Under the pieces are notes generated by a model. It ran no database searches and had not been told where the DNA came from. It saw only the letters and a program-made list of their open reading frames with translations. This document shows positions 44,099 through 53,509 of a stretch of 64,000 nucleotides of DNA, one piece after another. Positions within the stretch are counted from its first letter, which is position 1. Every line of letters begins with the position of its first letter. Position numbers and translations under genes: made by a program. Source of the stretch: an uncultured Clostridia bacterium (lineage in GTDB: Bacteria > Bacillota > Clostridia > Oscillospirales > Ruminococcaceae); contig CAMVNQ010000001.1 of assembly GCA_947168885.1 (NCBI GenBank), forward strand, positions 62,001-126,000. Direction: 5' to 3'.

Positions 44099-46501
44099 TT
44101 ATTTAACAACGATATTAACGAGTTTTTTCGGGACCGCGATCTTTTTGACGATCGTTTTTCCGTCAACAAGAGGTTTTATGGTTTCGTTTTCGAGCGCCGC
44201 GGCAATCATAGTATCGCTGTCGGCGTCGGAAGCAACGTTCATCTTGGCTCTTACCTTGCCGTTGATCTGTACTACGATCTCGACTTCGTCCTCAACGCAG
44301 AGCGCTTCATCGTAGGTCACCCAGCTCTGTTCCGAGAGAATACCGCCGAAGATGTTGTGATACATCTCTTCGGTTATATGCGGAGCAAACGGGTTGAGCA
44401 TTATCATGAGCGACTTCATTTCACCCTTTGTTATGCTGCCTTTGTCCGCTATCTGGTTGAGAAGCGTCATCATTGCTGCAACGGCAGTGTTGAACTTTAA
44501 CTGTTCAATATCCTCGCTGACTTTTTTGATCGTGCGGTGGAACGGCGCAGAAAGCTCTTTGCTGTAACCTTCGTCATCGGTCAGATTGTCCTGCAGCGCC
44601 CAGATGCGTTCGAGGAAGCGCTTGCAGCCCTTAAGACTGCTCTCGCTCCACGGTGCAGCCTGCTCATAGTCGCCCATGAACAGCACATAAACGCGCAGTA
44701 CATCAGCGCCGTATTCGTCAACGACATCATTCGGGTCAACAACATTTCCGCGGGATTTACTCATCTTCACGCCGTCCGGTCCGAGGATAAGTCCCTGAGC
44801 GGTGCGCTTTGCGTAGGGCTCTTTCACTGGCACGACACCGAGATCATACAGGAAGCGGTGCCAGAAGCGGGAATATATGAGGTGGCGGGTAACGTGCTCC
44901 ATACCGCCGTTGTACCAGTCAACCGGCATCCAGTATTTTAATGCCTCTTCCGAAGCAAACGCCTTGTCGTTGTTCGGATCGCAGTAGCGCAGGAAGTACC
45001 ATGACGATCCTGCCCACTGAGGCATAGTATCGGTCTCGCGTCTTGCTGCGCCGCCGCACTTCGGACACTTGCAGTTCACGAAGCTCTCGATCTTCGCGAG
45101 AGGGCTTTCGCCGTCCTGTCCGGGCTGGAAATTTTCTACCGGCGGAAGTCTGAGCGGAAGCTCGTCATAAGGAACTGCGACCATTCCGCAGGTCGGGCAG
45201 TGAACTATCGGTATCGGCTCACCCCAGTAGCGCTGACGGTTGAACGCCCAGTCCTTCATCTTGTACTGAACGCCTGCTTCGCCGACACCCTTTGCTTCAA
45301 GGACTTTGAGGACCTTTGCGATAGCATCCTTCTTGTTGGAGATACCGTTGAGCTCACCTGAGTTCACCATAATTCCGTCGCCGGTGTAGGCTTCCTTCGA
45401 GATGTCGCCGCCCTTGATTACTTCGATGATCGGGATACCGAACTTGTTCGCGAATTCATAGTCACGTGTATCGTGAGCCGGAACAGCCATGATAGCGCCG
45501 GTTCCGTAGCCCATCATAACGTAGTCGGATATATATATCGGTATCTCTGTATCGTTGATCGGGTTTATCGCGGTAAGACCGTCGATACGCACACCGGTCT
45601 TGTCTTTTACGAGCTGTGTGCGCTCAAATTCACTCTTCTTTGCGCACTCTTCCTTGTAAGCGTCAAGTTCGGCGATGTTCTTTATGCTGTCGCGGTACTT
45701 TTCGATCATGGGGTGCTCGGGTGCCATTACCATGAATGTTACGCCGTAGAGTGTATCGGGGCGGGTCGTGTAGATCTTTAATTCCTCGCCGTTTTCCTTG
45801 ATACGGAATTTCACGAATGCACCGGTGGACTTACCGATCCAGTTTTCCTGCTGAAGCTTGATGTTCGGGAGGAAATCGACTTCGTCAAGACCTTCGAGGA
45901 GCTTGTCCGCATACTCGGTGATGCGAAGATACCAGACTTCCTTTTCCTTCTGAATTATATCGCTGTGGCAGACATCGCATTTTCCGCCCTGCGAATCCTC
46001 GTTTGAGAGAACGACCTTACAGCTCGGGCAGTAGTTTACGAGTGTCCTGTCGCGGAATACAAGACCTTTCTCGAACATCTTCAGGAAGATCCACTGTGTC
46101 CACTTGTAGTAGCCTTCGTCGGTGGTATCGACAACGCGCGACCAGTCGAACGAGAAGCCTACCTTGCGGAGCTGGCTTGTGAACTTCCTGATGTTGTTGT
46201 CTGTGACTGTACGGGGATGAACACCGGTCTTTATAGCGGTGTTCTCGGTCGGAAGACCGTAAGCATCGAATCCTATGGGGAAGAGCACGTTATAGCCTTC
46301 AAGTCTGCGTTTTCTGCTTACTACTTCAAGGCCGGAATATGCTTTGATATGTCCGACGTGCATTCCGGCACCGGAAGGGTACGGGAACTCGACAAGGGCA
46401 TAGAACTTGGGTTTGCTGTCACCGGTCTTTGCTTTGAAGCTTTCGTGTTCGTCCCAGTATTTCTGCCATTTGGGTTCGATTTCTTTAAAATCGTACTTCA
46501 T
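44099..46501 (-). CDS. leuS: leucine--tRNA ligase
   Basis: 800 residues, class-I synthetase of bacterial LeuRS type. The HIGH motif is HVGH (in PSGAGMHVGHIKAYSG, near residue 47). A zinc-like CPSC..CDVC site and the editing CP1 domain (TTRPDTLYGVTFMV) follow. The KMSKS loop is in GVKMSKSRGNVVDP near residue 577, and an anticodon domain closes the protein. Start: ATG at 46501 with AAAGGAAC; a frame running to 46585 would overlap the upstream lipoprotein gene. No T-box leader is present in the 16-bp gap, so control must lie further upstream or be absent. Confidence 0.96.
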   Translation of the reverse strand: MKYDFKEIEPKWQKYWDEHESFKAKTGDSKPKFYALVEFPYPSGAGMHVGHIKAYSGLEVVSRKRRLEGYNVLFPIGFDAYGLPTENTAIKTGVHPRTVTDNNIRKFTSQLRKVGFSFDWSRVVDTTDEGYYKWTQWIFLKMFEKGLVFRDRTLVNYCPSCKVVLSNEDSQGGKCDVCHSDIIQKEKEVWYLRITEYADKLLEGLDEVDFLPNIKLQQENWIGKSTGAFVKFRIKENGEELKIYTTRPDTLYGVTFMVMAPEHPMIEKYRDSIKNIAELDAYKEECAKKSEFERTQLVKDKTGVRIDGLTAINPINDTEIPIYISDYVMMGYGTGAIMAVPAHDTRDYEFANKFGIPIIEVIKGGDISKEAYTGDGIMVNSGELNGISNKKDAIAKVLKVLEAKGVGEAGVQYKMKDWAFNRQRYWGEPIPIVHCPTCGMVAVPYDELPLRLPPVENFQPGQDGESPLAKIESFVNCKCPKCGGAARRETDTMPQWAGSSWYFLRYCDPNNDKAFASEEALKYWMPVDWYNGGMEHVTRHLIYSRFWHRFLYDLGVVPVKEPYAKRTAQGLILGPDGVKMSKSRGNVVDPNDVVDEYGADVLRVYVLFMGDYEQAAPWSESSLKGCKRFLERIWALQDNLTDDEGYSKELSAPFHRTIKKVSEDIEQLKFNTAVAAMMTLLNQIADKGSITKGEMKSLMIMLNPFAPHITEEMYHNIFGGILSEQSWVTYDEALCVEDEVEIVVQINGKVRAKMNVASDADSDTMIAAALENETIKPLVDGKTIVKKIAVPKKLVNIVVK

Positions 46502-46517
46502 TATTCTTTTGTTCCTT

Positions 46518-46910
46518 TCATTTTTTATCATATATAGTGTATTTCTTTGCAAAAATATAGATACTCTGCACCAGATGGTTGTCAAAGGCGTCCACTGTCA
46601 CAACGACAGTGGATCCCTTTTTGAGTCCGAGGACTTCCTCTCGGTTATTGTCATCGGTTATAATGGTTACATACAGGTTTGCGCCTACTGACGTATCCGG
46701 GGCGAAGTATATAGCACCTGCCGCACTGTCTTCCGGCATAGTCACAGCGATAGTCTTTCCGGTTATATCCATACCGTTTTTAATTGCTAAAGCAGCATCT
46801 CGTACAGTTGCGTAATCTGCGTCCGGAGCTTCGGGCTCGGGTGAGCCGCAGGAGGCCATAGTTATCAGCAGAAAAACCGTAAAAAATATTGCGGTGACCT
46901 TTTTTATCAT
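46518..46910 (-). CDS. small lipoprotein, possible OB-fold (tRNA_anti-like)
   Basis: 130 residues. The lipoprotein signal ends in lipobox TMASC (Cys near 21). The mature part shows the pattern of an OB-fold (ITGKTIAVTMPED..NLYVTIITDDNNREEVLGLKKGSTVVVTVDAF), as in the tRNA_anti-like family of secreted lipoproteins. Function unknown; a ligand- or polymer-binding role on the cell surface is a guess. It sits between galM and leuS with 16-17 bp gaps. Confidence 0.65.
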   Translation of the reverse strand: MIKKVTAIFFTVFLLITMASCGSPEPEAPDADYATVRDAALAIKNGMDITGKTIAVTMPEDSAAGAIYFAPDTSVGANLYVTIITDDNNREEVLGLKKGSTVVVTVDAFDNHLVQSIYIFAKKYTIYDKK

Positions 46911-46927
46911 CGGAACATGACCTTTCC

Positions 46928-47953
46928 TTATTTTCTTACGCCGAATTTGTAGATCGTTGTGTAGTTGTACTCTTCACCGGCTTTGAGAACGCAGTCCGGG
47001 AAGTTCGGCTGGTTAGGAGAGTCCGGAGCATACTGGCTCTCAAGGCAGAGCGCGGTCTGTATCTTCATCATAAGTCCGCCCTTGCCGATCTCGCCCTGTA
47101 AGCCGATAGCGGTGTAGAACTGGATAGCGGGCTTATCTGTGGAAACGCGCATCTCACGACCGGTCTCGGGATCATAAACGACTGCCGCCTCACGCATAAC
47201 GTGGGGTTCGCCGAGCATGAAGTTGTGGTCATAACCGATAAGGTCGCTTTTATCGAGGTCGCGGCAGATAGCTTTGGGCTCTCTGAAATCAAACACCGTA
47301 CCTTCTACGGGAGCTATCTCGCCTGTCGGGATAAGCTTCTCGTCAACGGGCGTGTAGCTTTCAGCATTGATCTGAACGATCTGACCGAGCACAGAGCCCG
47401 AGTGAATGCCGCCGATATTGTAGTAAGCGTGGTTGGTCATGTTGAGAATAGTATCTGCGTCTGACTTGCCCTTATATTCGAGTTTGAGCTCGTTGTCCTC
47501 GGTGAGAGTGTATTTGCAGGTAACTTTGAGGTTTCCCGGGAAATTCTCCTCACCGTCGGGGCTGAAATAACCGAAAGTAACGCTGTCGTCGCTTGTTTCG
47601 TCAACAGTCCATACTCTCTTGTTGTAGCCGACGATGCCGCCGTGCAGGCAGTTTGTGCTCTCGTTCGCGCGGAGCTGGATCTCTTCGCCGTTGAGAATAA
47701 ACTTTGCGTTCGCGATACGGTTTGCGTAACGTCCGACAAGCGCGCCCTGTGAGGATGTGCCGTTAACATATCCCTCAAGGTCGTCATAGCCGAGCACAAC
47801 ATCGTCCATATTGCCGTTCTTGTCGGGAACGATGATGCTTACTATCGCGCCGCTGTAGTTTGTGAGCTTTACAGTCATTCCCTTGCTGTTCTTCAGCGTG
47901 AAGAGGAACACTTTGTAGCCGTCCGTCATTCCGAAAACTTCTTTTTCGATCAT
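46928..47953 (-). CDS. galM: galactose mutarotase (aldose 1-epimerase)
   Basis: 341 residues. TNYSGAIVSIIVPDKNGNMDDVVLGYDDL opens the beta-sandwich; catalytic motifs are ANRIANAKF, NCLHGGIVGYNKRVW (first His), LNMTNHAYYNIGG (second His), and LCLESQYAPDSPNQPNFPD (catalytic Glu region). It interconverts alpha and beta anomers of galactose or glucose. AAAGGAT lies just before the ATG. Confidence 0.94.
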   Translation of the reverse strand: MIEKEVFGMTDGYKVFLFTLKNSKGMTVKLTNYSGAIVSIIVPDKNGNMDDVVLGYDDLEGYVNGTSSQGALVGRYANRIANAKFILNGEEIQLRANESTNCLHGGIVGYNKRVWTVDETSDDSVTFGYFSPDGEENFPGNLKVTCKYTLTEDNELKLEYKGKSDADTILNMTNHAYYNIGGIHSGSVLGQIVQINAESYTPVDEKLIPTGEIAPVEGTVFDFREPKAICRDLDKSDLIGYDHNFMLGEPHVMREAAVVYDPETGREMRVSTDKPAIQFYTAIGLQGEIGKGGLMMKIQTALCLESQYAPDSPNQPNFPDCVLKAGEEYNYTTIYKFGVRK

Positions 47954-48026
47954 ATCCTTTTACCTTGCCTTTCTTATTTTCACCCGCGAAGCTGTGCGCG
48001 GGATATATTCCTTTGTGTTGCAGTCA

Positions 48027-49442
48027 TCAGAACTGCCAGTAGAGAAACGGGTTGTTGGTGCTGTTTACGAGCAGTATCGAACTTGCTGCGAGGATGACCG
48101 CGTTGCAGACGATAGTTGAGATACCGATAGCGTTCTGACCCGCGTTAGTGTCCTGAAGCTTTGTTCTGAGCCATGGGACAAGCGGTGTGCTGAACAGAAG
48201 CGCTGCACAGATCACGAAGATGTTGTTCATTAACGATGTCTGTGTGCCGAGGTCAATGAGTGCGTTTCCGTTTGCTCCGACAAGGTTCCCGAAGAACGTG
48301 CCGAGCGCCGGAAGTCCGCCGGAAGCGTCATTGAAGTAGAAGATGCCGAAGCCGACAACTATTACGATCTTTGCGTAAATGTGCATTATCGGTGCGGGCA
48401 CTTTTTTGAGCCGCTTGTTTCCGATAAGGCGCTCTATGAAGATGAAAATGCCGAAGTATAAGCCCCAGATGATGTAGTTCCAGCTCGCGCCGTGCCAGAA
48501 TCCGGTGCAGAACCACACAAGGAACAGGCTCGCGTACTGTCTGCGCTTGCCGAAAAGCGGGATATAAAGCAGATAGTCGCGGAAGAACGTTCCGAGTGAG
48601 ATGTGCCAGCGCTGCCAGAATTCGGTGATATTCTTTGAAACGAACGGATAGCGGAAGTTCTCGTCGAAGTGGAAACCGAAGATGCGGCCGAGACCGATAG
48701 CCATATCGGAATAGCCGGAGAAATCGTAGTAAACGTAAAGTGCGTAAAGTATCACGCCGTACCACGTTCCGGCAACAGAAAGGGTAGAAAGGTCAGTTCC
48801 GAAGTATTTTTCGACGATAGCGTAAAGGCTGTTTGCGAGGATAACTTTTTTGCCGAAGCCGAAGATGAAGCGGGTTATGCCGGAGCTTATGTCGTTCGCA
48901 TCAGGGCGGCGGTTAGTGATCTCGTTCTCAATTACGCTGTACCGGACGATAGGACCGGCGACGAGCTGAGGGAACAGCGAGATATAGAGCATAAGCTTGC
49001 CGGCATTTTTCTGTACGGCGACTTTTCCCCAGTAAACATCCATTATATACGAGATTATCTGGAAAGTATAGAAGCTTATGCCTATCGGAAGCGCGATGTG
49101 AGGAAGCGGAATCTCCGTTCCGAAAGCAGCGTTGATATTCGTTACGAAGAAATCGGTGTACTTGAATGCAACGAGCATCCCGAGACTCAGTATAAGCGAA
49201 AAGGCAACGAACATTTTGGCTTTTGCCGTACCGCGGAATTTGTCTATCATCAGACCAAAGAAGTAGTTTGCAAAAATGCTTATAAGAAGCGGAATGAGCC
49301 ACAGCGGGTTGCTCCACGCGTAGAAGATGAGAGAGAATGCTATCAGAACAACATTTCTGTAAACGGTGTTTCTGCCAATAAAGTATATTGGTATCAGTGC
49401 CGCCATAAATATATACACAAAAAACAGGTCGGTAAATTTCAT
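48027..49442 (-). CDS. MBOAT family membrane O-acyltransferase (AlgI/DltB-like)
   Basis: 471 residues with about ten hydrophobic segments. Signature sequences: LPIGISFYTFQIISYIMDVYWG, YYDFSGYSDMAIGLGRIFGFHF, NITEFWQRWHISLGTFFRDYLLYIPL and the catalytic-His region GFWHGASWNYIIWGLYFG near residue 315. These enzymes O-acylate exported polysaccharide or teichoic acid. The usual partner (AlgX/DltD-type) is not adjacent. Start: ATG 49442 with GTGGAG; a 13-codon extension to 49481 is unlikely. Confidence 0.92.
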   Translation of the reverse strand: MKFTDLFFVYIFMAALIPIYFIGRNTVYRNVVLIAFSLIFYAWSNPLWLIPLLISIFANYFFGLMIDKFRGTAKAKMFVAFSLILSLGMLVAFKYTDFFVTNINAAFGTEIPLPHIALPIGISFYTFQIISYIMDVYWGKVAVQKNAGKLMLYISLFPQLVAGPIVRYSVIENEITNRRPDANDISSGITRFIFGFGKKVILANSLYAIVEKYFGTDLSTLSVAGTWYGVILYALYVYYDFSGYSDMAIGLGRIFGFHFDENFRYPFVSKNITEFWQRWHISLGTFFRDYLLYIPLFGKRRQYASLFLVWFCTGFWHGASWNYIIWGLYFGIFIFIERLIGNKRLKKVPAPIMHIYAKIVIVVGFGIFYFNDASGGLPALGTFFGNLVGANGNALIDLGTQTSLMNNIFVICAALLFSTPLVPWLRTKLQDTNAGQNAIGISTIVCNAVILAASSILLVNSTNNPFLYWQF

Positions 49443-49472
49443 ACTTATCTCCACAAAACAATAGATATAAAT

Positions 49473-49501
49473 ATTATACATTAATAATACAGAATTTTCA
49501 A
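49473..49501 (-). promoter_or_regulatory. promoter for the MBOAT-galM-leuS minus-strand unit
   Basis: On the minus strand TTGAAA (49501-49496), 17 bp, TATAAT (49478-49473), about 30 bp before the start codon. Confidence 0.7.
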
Positions 49502-50205
49502 CCTGTTTTGAAAATTTTTTTGCAGAATAAGCGAAGAGTTGCTTACGAGAGAACGAATATCGGAGCTAATCTGATATTTTTATCATTTTGGGTGATATTT
49601 TTATTGTTTCAGACGATATTTTGAGTTAAATCAGGTATATTTTGATGTTTTTTCGGGATATTTTTGTTTGTGCGCAGAAATTTTCAGCCGAAGCAAAACA
49701 GGTTATGTGAAAAATCAGAAGACCTTATTTATTTTTCGGGATGTTCCTTTCAAAAAATAAGATCATCTGATTTATGCCTGCAAACCGGCGCTATGAGCGG
49801 GTTTGCGGTAACAGAAGGTCATCGGTCGGATTTATTTGAGTCGTTCTCCGTAAATCTCAACGCATTTTCCCGATTCGACGGGTGAAGCTATATTTATTTC
49901 TCGCTGAAGGACGAATTTGGGTTCGGAACTCTGAGCCGGTTTTCGGAAAAACTTTCGACCGAACGATCGTCCCGGAATTTTTTGGAACAGGATATACGGA
50001 AATGCTCTGAACCGTTTCCGTAATAAAGTGTGAAGCCGGAATGAAAAAATTTATACTGGTATGAGGGTAAGATGATGTCGGTTTCCGGAAATATTACGAC
50101 GTACGGATCAAATTCATGAGACATCTGTACCCGGTCGGTTTTTGTGCATATTGCTGTTAAACCGACCCGTCCTACGATACGATTCTACGGGGAAGGCAGA
50201 AACGT

Positions 50206-50240
50206 ATTGTGAAAAATCAGCAGAGTCAATTTTTCACAAT
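50206..50240. repeat. 12-bp inverted repeat in the gene desert
   Basis: ATTGTGAAAAAT / ATTTTTCACAAT, perfect arms with an 11-nt loop that itself holds the CAG-GTC-like centre of the local motif. Confidence 0.65.
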
Positions 50241-50285
50241 ATGGCAATAATTTCAGAATAAATACGCATTGTAAAAGGAAATGTG

Positions 50286-50316
50286 TGTGAAAATTCAACT
50301 GGGATGAATTTTCACA
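50286..50316. repeat. second 12-bp inverted repeat in the gene desert
   Basis: TGTGAAAATTCA / TGAATTTTCACA with a 7-nt loop; the arms resemble those of the repeat at 50206. Confidence 0.65.
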
Positions 50317-50474
50317 TAAATATCGGATTATTTGTTCTGTCTGCTTCGGGAGAACATTTGCGTGCTTTCGGATGGATAATTTGGCATCGAAAACACAGAT
50401 TTTTTGAGTCAAAAATCAGATGACCCGATTTTTTAGCGGCCGTCTGCGGCTGTACATGAACACTGTTTGTTCAT

Positions 50475-50494
50475 ATTCACTAATGTTAGTGAAT
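50475..50494. promoter_or_regulatory. orphan operator-like palindrome
   Basis: ATTCACTAATGTTAGTGAAT: two perfect 9-bp arms around TG, similar in style to MarR-family operators. No regulator gene is next to it. Confidence 0.45.
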
Positions 50495-51192
50495 AAAACG
50501 ATATTATTCCTGTCCGGAAGCGCGTGCATACAAAAGATAAGGTCTAAAAGAATATGACCTGATTTATTGTTTAATCAGTTTAAAGCAATATTTTAATGTG
50601 ACTTGAAAGCATACTGATGAAACTTTATTTATGTCGATGAAACGGATTTTGTGGCGGCAAAAAGATGATGAAACCGCGTAACGATAAGGTTTTTACGCTT
50701 TTTTCGACAATTGCTTCCGAGAGTCCGCATTACTCTGACCCGATTTTTCGACAAAGAATTAATCAGATGACCTTATTTTTGTATAAAACGACATAAAAAA
50801 GACAAATTGTAATACAAAAAGCGGATAAAATCCAAAAAATTGTCGGTTTTTGATGCCCAAAAGGAGAATTTTGCGTTCTTAAAAAGTTGCGGCGAAGCAG
50901 CCGGAAAATCAAATGATCCTATTTTTGCGAGGTGTGAACAAAGGCTGGTTCTTCGTTAATATGCATAAAAACATGACATCGGTAAACGTCTGGGGAAAGT
51001 GATCGGAATGAATAGATCCCGCCATGTTCGTACCTCCGTTTCAGGCATCAGGAAATTTCTCTGACATATAAATGACCAAGAAAAATCACTGGAATCGCCC
51101 TGTTCGAAGATACTACGAATTGTAATAATTGAATGCTGATAGCCAGAATGTAAATATGAGGCAAAAAAATTAATGTTGGCAATAAAAATCAC

Positions 51193-51221
51193 TTGACAAT
51201 TCTAAATAATTAAGGTATTAT
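51193..51221 (+). promoter_or_regulatory. promoter of the polysaccharide deacetylase gene
   Basis: TTGACA 51193-51198, 17 bp, TATTAT 51216-51221. Confidence 0.7.
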
Positions 51222-51255
51222 AAAATATATATGTGATAGGACCGGGTGAATTGAT

Positions 51256-52362
51256 TTGTACTTCGGAAGTGTAAAATTCTTCAAACACGTTATAGTGATC
51301 GTAACTATACTATTAATAATAACACCATGTGTTTTCTGCTTCACATTGTCTTCGAAGGTGAATGACCTTACAAAAGAAAATGAAAAGCTTAAAGACGAGA
51401 TAGGAGAATACCAGCTCGCAGGTCACCAGACAAGATATGAGGCGGACGAGCTCTTTGGCCTTTACAAAGAGAACCTTGATGATAAGAACAGTTTCCTCAA
51501 ACTCGCGTATGAGTACGACGAGAGTTTGTACAAATCTGCTGCCGGCATAGACGACAGCGCCGTACCCGCATATACCGAAGCAGCCATAACCGCAGCTCCC
51601 GTGACGACCGAAGAGTTCACTCACTCCGGTACCGTGGACATAGATGACCCCGAGGACGATGAACCGGTGAATCTTACGGCATCCTACGAGATGCTTTATC
51701 CCGACCTTTATGCCGATGTTCCCGAGAATATCGTTTATAACGACGATAAGGATTATGTCTATCTCACGTTCGATGATGGTCCATCGAAATATACCAAGGA
51801 TATTCTGAATTATCTCGATGCTTACGATATAAAAGCAACGTTCTTCGTTGTTCCCGACGGTTCGGAGCAGAGCAACGCCCGTCTGAAGGCTATAGCCGAC
51901 GCGGGACATACGATAGGTATCCACACAGCGACCCACGAATATGACAAGATCTATGCGAGCGTCGATGCCTATCTTGAGGATTTCAAGATCGCGTATGACC
52001 GGGTTTATGCAGCAACGGGCATCAAGTGCAAGTTATTCCGTTTCCCGGGCGGAAGCATCAACGATTATAATGCCGAGATACGCGACGACCTTATCAAGGA
52101 AATGACGAGACGAGGATTTATCTACTTCGACTGGAACGTTGACACGAGTGACGCTCTCGGCGCTTCGTGGACGGAGATGTACAACAATGTCCGCACGCAG
52201 GCTATGGATGTGAACCGCGCAGTTATCCTGATGCATGACTATAACGGCGGCTGGAACACTATACTTGTTCTTGAGGATATAATAAAGTGGATCATAGGCA
52301 ACGGCAAGCGTACCTTCCATGTCGGACAGCTCAGCGAGTTCGTAAAGCCTGTTCAGTTCTGA
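51256..52362 (+). CDS. membrane-anchored NodB-type polysaccharide deacetylase
   Basis: 368 residues. One transmembrane segment (about 10-32) precedes a coiled coil (KVNDLTKENEKLKDEIGEY) and a Thr/Glu/Asp-rich linker. The NodB domain spans about 165-360: LTFDDGPSKYT (motif 1, catalytic Asp), GIHTATHEYD (metal-binding His pair), LFRFPGGSIN (motif 3), FDWNVDTSD (motif 4), VILMHDYN (motif 5 His). It likely de-N-acetylates peptidoglycan or another cell-surface glycan. The start appears to be TTG at 51256, 6 nt after GGGTGA. Confidence 0.9.
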   Translation: MYFGSVKFFKHVIVIVTILLIITPCVFCFTLSSKVNDLTKENEKLKDEIGEYQLAGHQTRYEADELFGLYKENLDDKNSFLKLAYEYDESLYKSAAGIDDSAVPAYTEAAITAAPVTTEEFTHSGTVDIDDPEDDEPVNLTASYEMLYPDLYADVPENIVYNDDKDYVYLTFDDGPSKYTKDILNYLDAYDIKATFFVVPDGSEQSNARLKAIADAGHTIGIHTATHEYDKIYASVDAYLEDFKIAYDRVYAATGIKCKLFRFPGGSINDYNAEIRDDLIKEMTRRGFIYFDWNVDTSDALGASWTEMYNNVRTQAMDVNRAVILMHDYNGGWNTILVLEDIIKWIIGNGKRTFHVGQLSEFVKPVQF

Positions 52363-52428
52363 CAAAACAAAGATATAAAACGCCGCAAAGGCGATAAACT
52401 ACACATTGAAAGGAGTACGGACCGAAAG

Positions 52429-52473
52429 ATGTCTGATGCATCTGACGGCTCCGGTCATCAGAAATGGGTATAA
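52429..52473 (+). CDS. 14-residue leader ORF overlapping the bactofilin start
   Basis: ATG TCT GAT .. TAA encodes MSDASDGSGHQKWV. It follows an AAAGGAG about 13 nt upstream, the best ribosome site here, and overlaps the first codons of the bactofilin gene in another frame. It could be a translational-coupling leader or chance. Confidence 0.3.
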   Translation: MSDASDGSGHQKWV

Positions 52474-53498
52474 AGGATAATTTTCAGCAGGCGCTCCGTG
52501 AACTTACCGGCACCGAAAAGGAAGACAAGCGCGAAAAGCAGATCGACGCTATGAAAAGTGCGATCGCTGCAGGCGATACGTCGGAATTTGATGCGATAAG
52601 ACCGGATATGAATGACAGTTCGTCGTTCGAGGAAATAGAGCGCAGAGCTGCCGCGGCTGCCGACGAATACAGCAGACAGCAGAGCGCTTACACCGGACCG
52701 CAGCACATAGACGGGAGCAATATCGGCGACGTTCCGCCTATGCCGGAGGATATACAGCAGAACTACTCCTCCGTACAGCAGCCCTCGCAGAATATGGGCG
52801 GTTACCAGCAGTCTCAGCAGAATAGCGGCTATCAGTATCAGTCCCAGCAGAATATGGGTTATCAGCAGCAGGCGGCGCCCAATATGGGATATCAGCACCA
52901 GTCACAGCAGAATGTCGGTTATCAGCAGGCTTTCCAGAATACAGGATATAACGGACCAACGGCGGGCGATCCCGCAGCAGCACAGCAGGTGATCTTCAGT
53001 GCCGCACGCTATCAGCACACCCAGAATGATGATGATGAGATAACGGTAATCTCGAAGAACACTGTAATAGACGGAAACGTGCGTTCGTTTGCCAATATGA
53101 GTGTTGACGGAAATATAAAGGGCAACATAGAGACCACAAAGGACATCGACCTTAACGGTAAGGTGGTCGGAAACATTGCCTGCAACAACGCGCAGATGCG
53201 TACTTCTCAGATACAGGGCAATATGCAGATGAAGGGCAATGCGTATATGGAGCGAGACACACTTCTGATAGGCGACCTTACATCTACATATGCGAATGTG
53301 AACGGTAAGATAAAGGGTAACCTCGATATAACCGGAAAGGCAGAGCTGAAGAGCGACGCGGTCGTGTTCGGCGATATAAGTGCTTCGACTATAACGGTCA
53401 ACGACGGTGCAATTATCCAGGGTTATGTAAGCACGACCTTCCTCAATAAGGAAGAAAGTAAGAACATCTTCCCCGATACGATCACTATCGGAGACTGA
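52464..53498 (+). CDS. bactofilin-domain protein
   Basis: 344 residues. The first 75 are charged and helical. Residues about 90-170 are low-complexity, with repeats such as QQNMGYQ and QSQQN. Residues about 190-340 form a bactofilin (DUF583) beta-helix: NTVIDGNVRSFANMSVDG, GNIKGNIETTKDIDLNGKVVGN, GDISASTITVNDGAIIQG. Bactofilins self-assemble into cytoskeletal filaments that position cell-wall enzymes; the Q/Y/G tail probably tunes assembly. The ATG has only a weak ribosome site of its own. It lies between cell-wall deacetylase and DNA-repair genes. Confidence 0.88.
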   Translation: MGIKDNFQQALRELTGTEKEDKREKQIDAMKSAIAAGDTSEFDAIRPDMNDSSSFEEIERRAAAAADEYSRQQSAYTGPQHIDGSNIGDVPPMPEDIQQNYSSVQQPSQNMGGYQQSQQNSGYQYQSQQNMGYQQQAAPNMGYQHQSQQNVGYQQAFQNTGYNGPTAGDPAAAQQVIFSAARYQHTQNDDDEITVISKNTVIDGNVRSFANMSVDGNIKGNIETTKDIDLNGKVVGNIACNNAQMRTSQIQGNMQMKGNAYMERDTLLIGDLTSTYANVNGKIKGNLDITGKAELKSDAVVFGDISASTITVNDGAIIQGYVSTTFLNKEESKNIFPDTITIGD

Positions 53499-53509
53499 GA
53501 AAAGAAAGT

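Larger units (their letters stand above)
49502..51192. other. 1.7-kb gene-free region with repeated ATCAGATGACC motif
   Basis: No frame here looks like a protein gene: candidate frames are short, lack ribosome sites and have no family features. The region holds repeats of a motif near AAAATCAGATGACCTTATTT: 49711-49730, 49752-49773 (inverted), 50411-50434, 50532-50544 (inverted half), 50554-50568 (half), 50736-50750 (half), 50760-50781 and 50905-50926. It also carries two 12-bp inverted repeats and an ATTCACTAA palindrome, listed separately. Confidence 0.7.

Noticed and set aside
46502-46585. Longer leuS start
   Set aside because: It overlaps the upstream lipoprotein gene and lacks similarity; MKYDFKEIEPKW at 46501 is the family start with a ribosome site.
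49664-49885. 73-codon frame in the gene desert
   Set aside because: It mainly translates the repeated ATCAGATGACC motif and lacks a ribosome site.
50956-51192. 78-codon minus-strand frame before the deacetylase promoter
   Set aside because: No ribosome site, no recognisable features, and it overlaps the -35 region of the deacetylase promoter.
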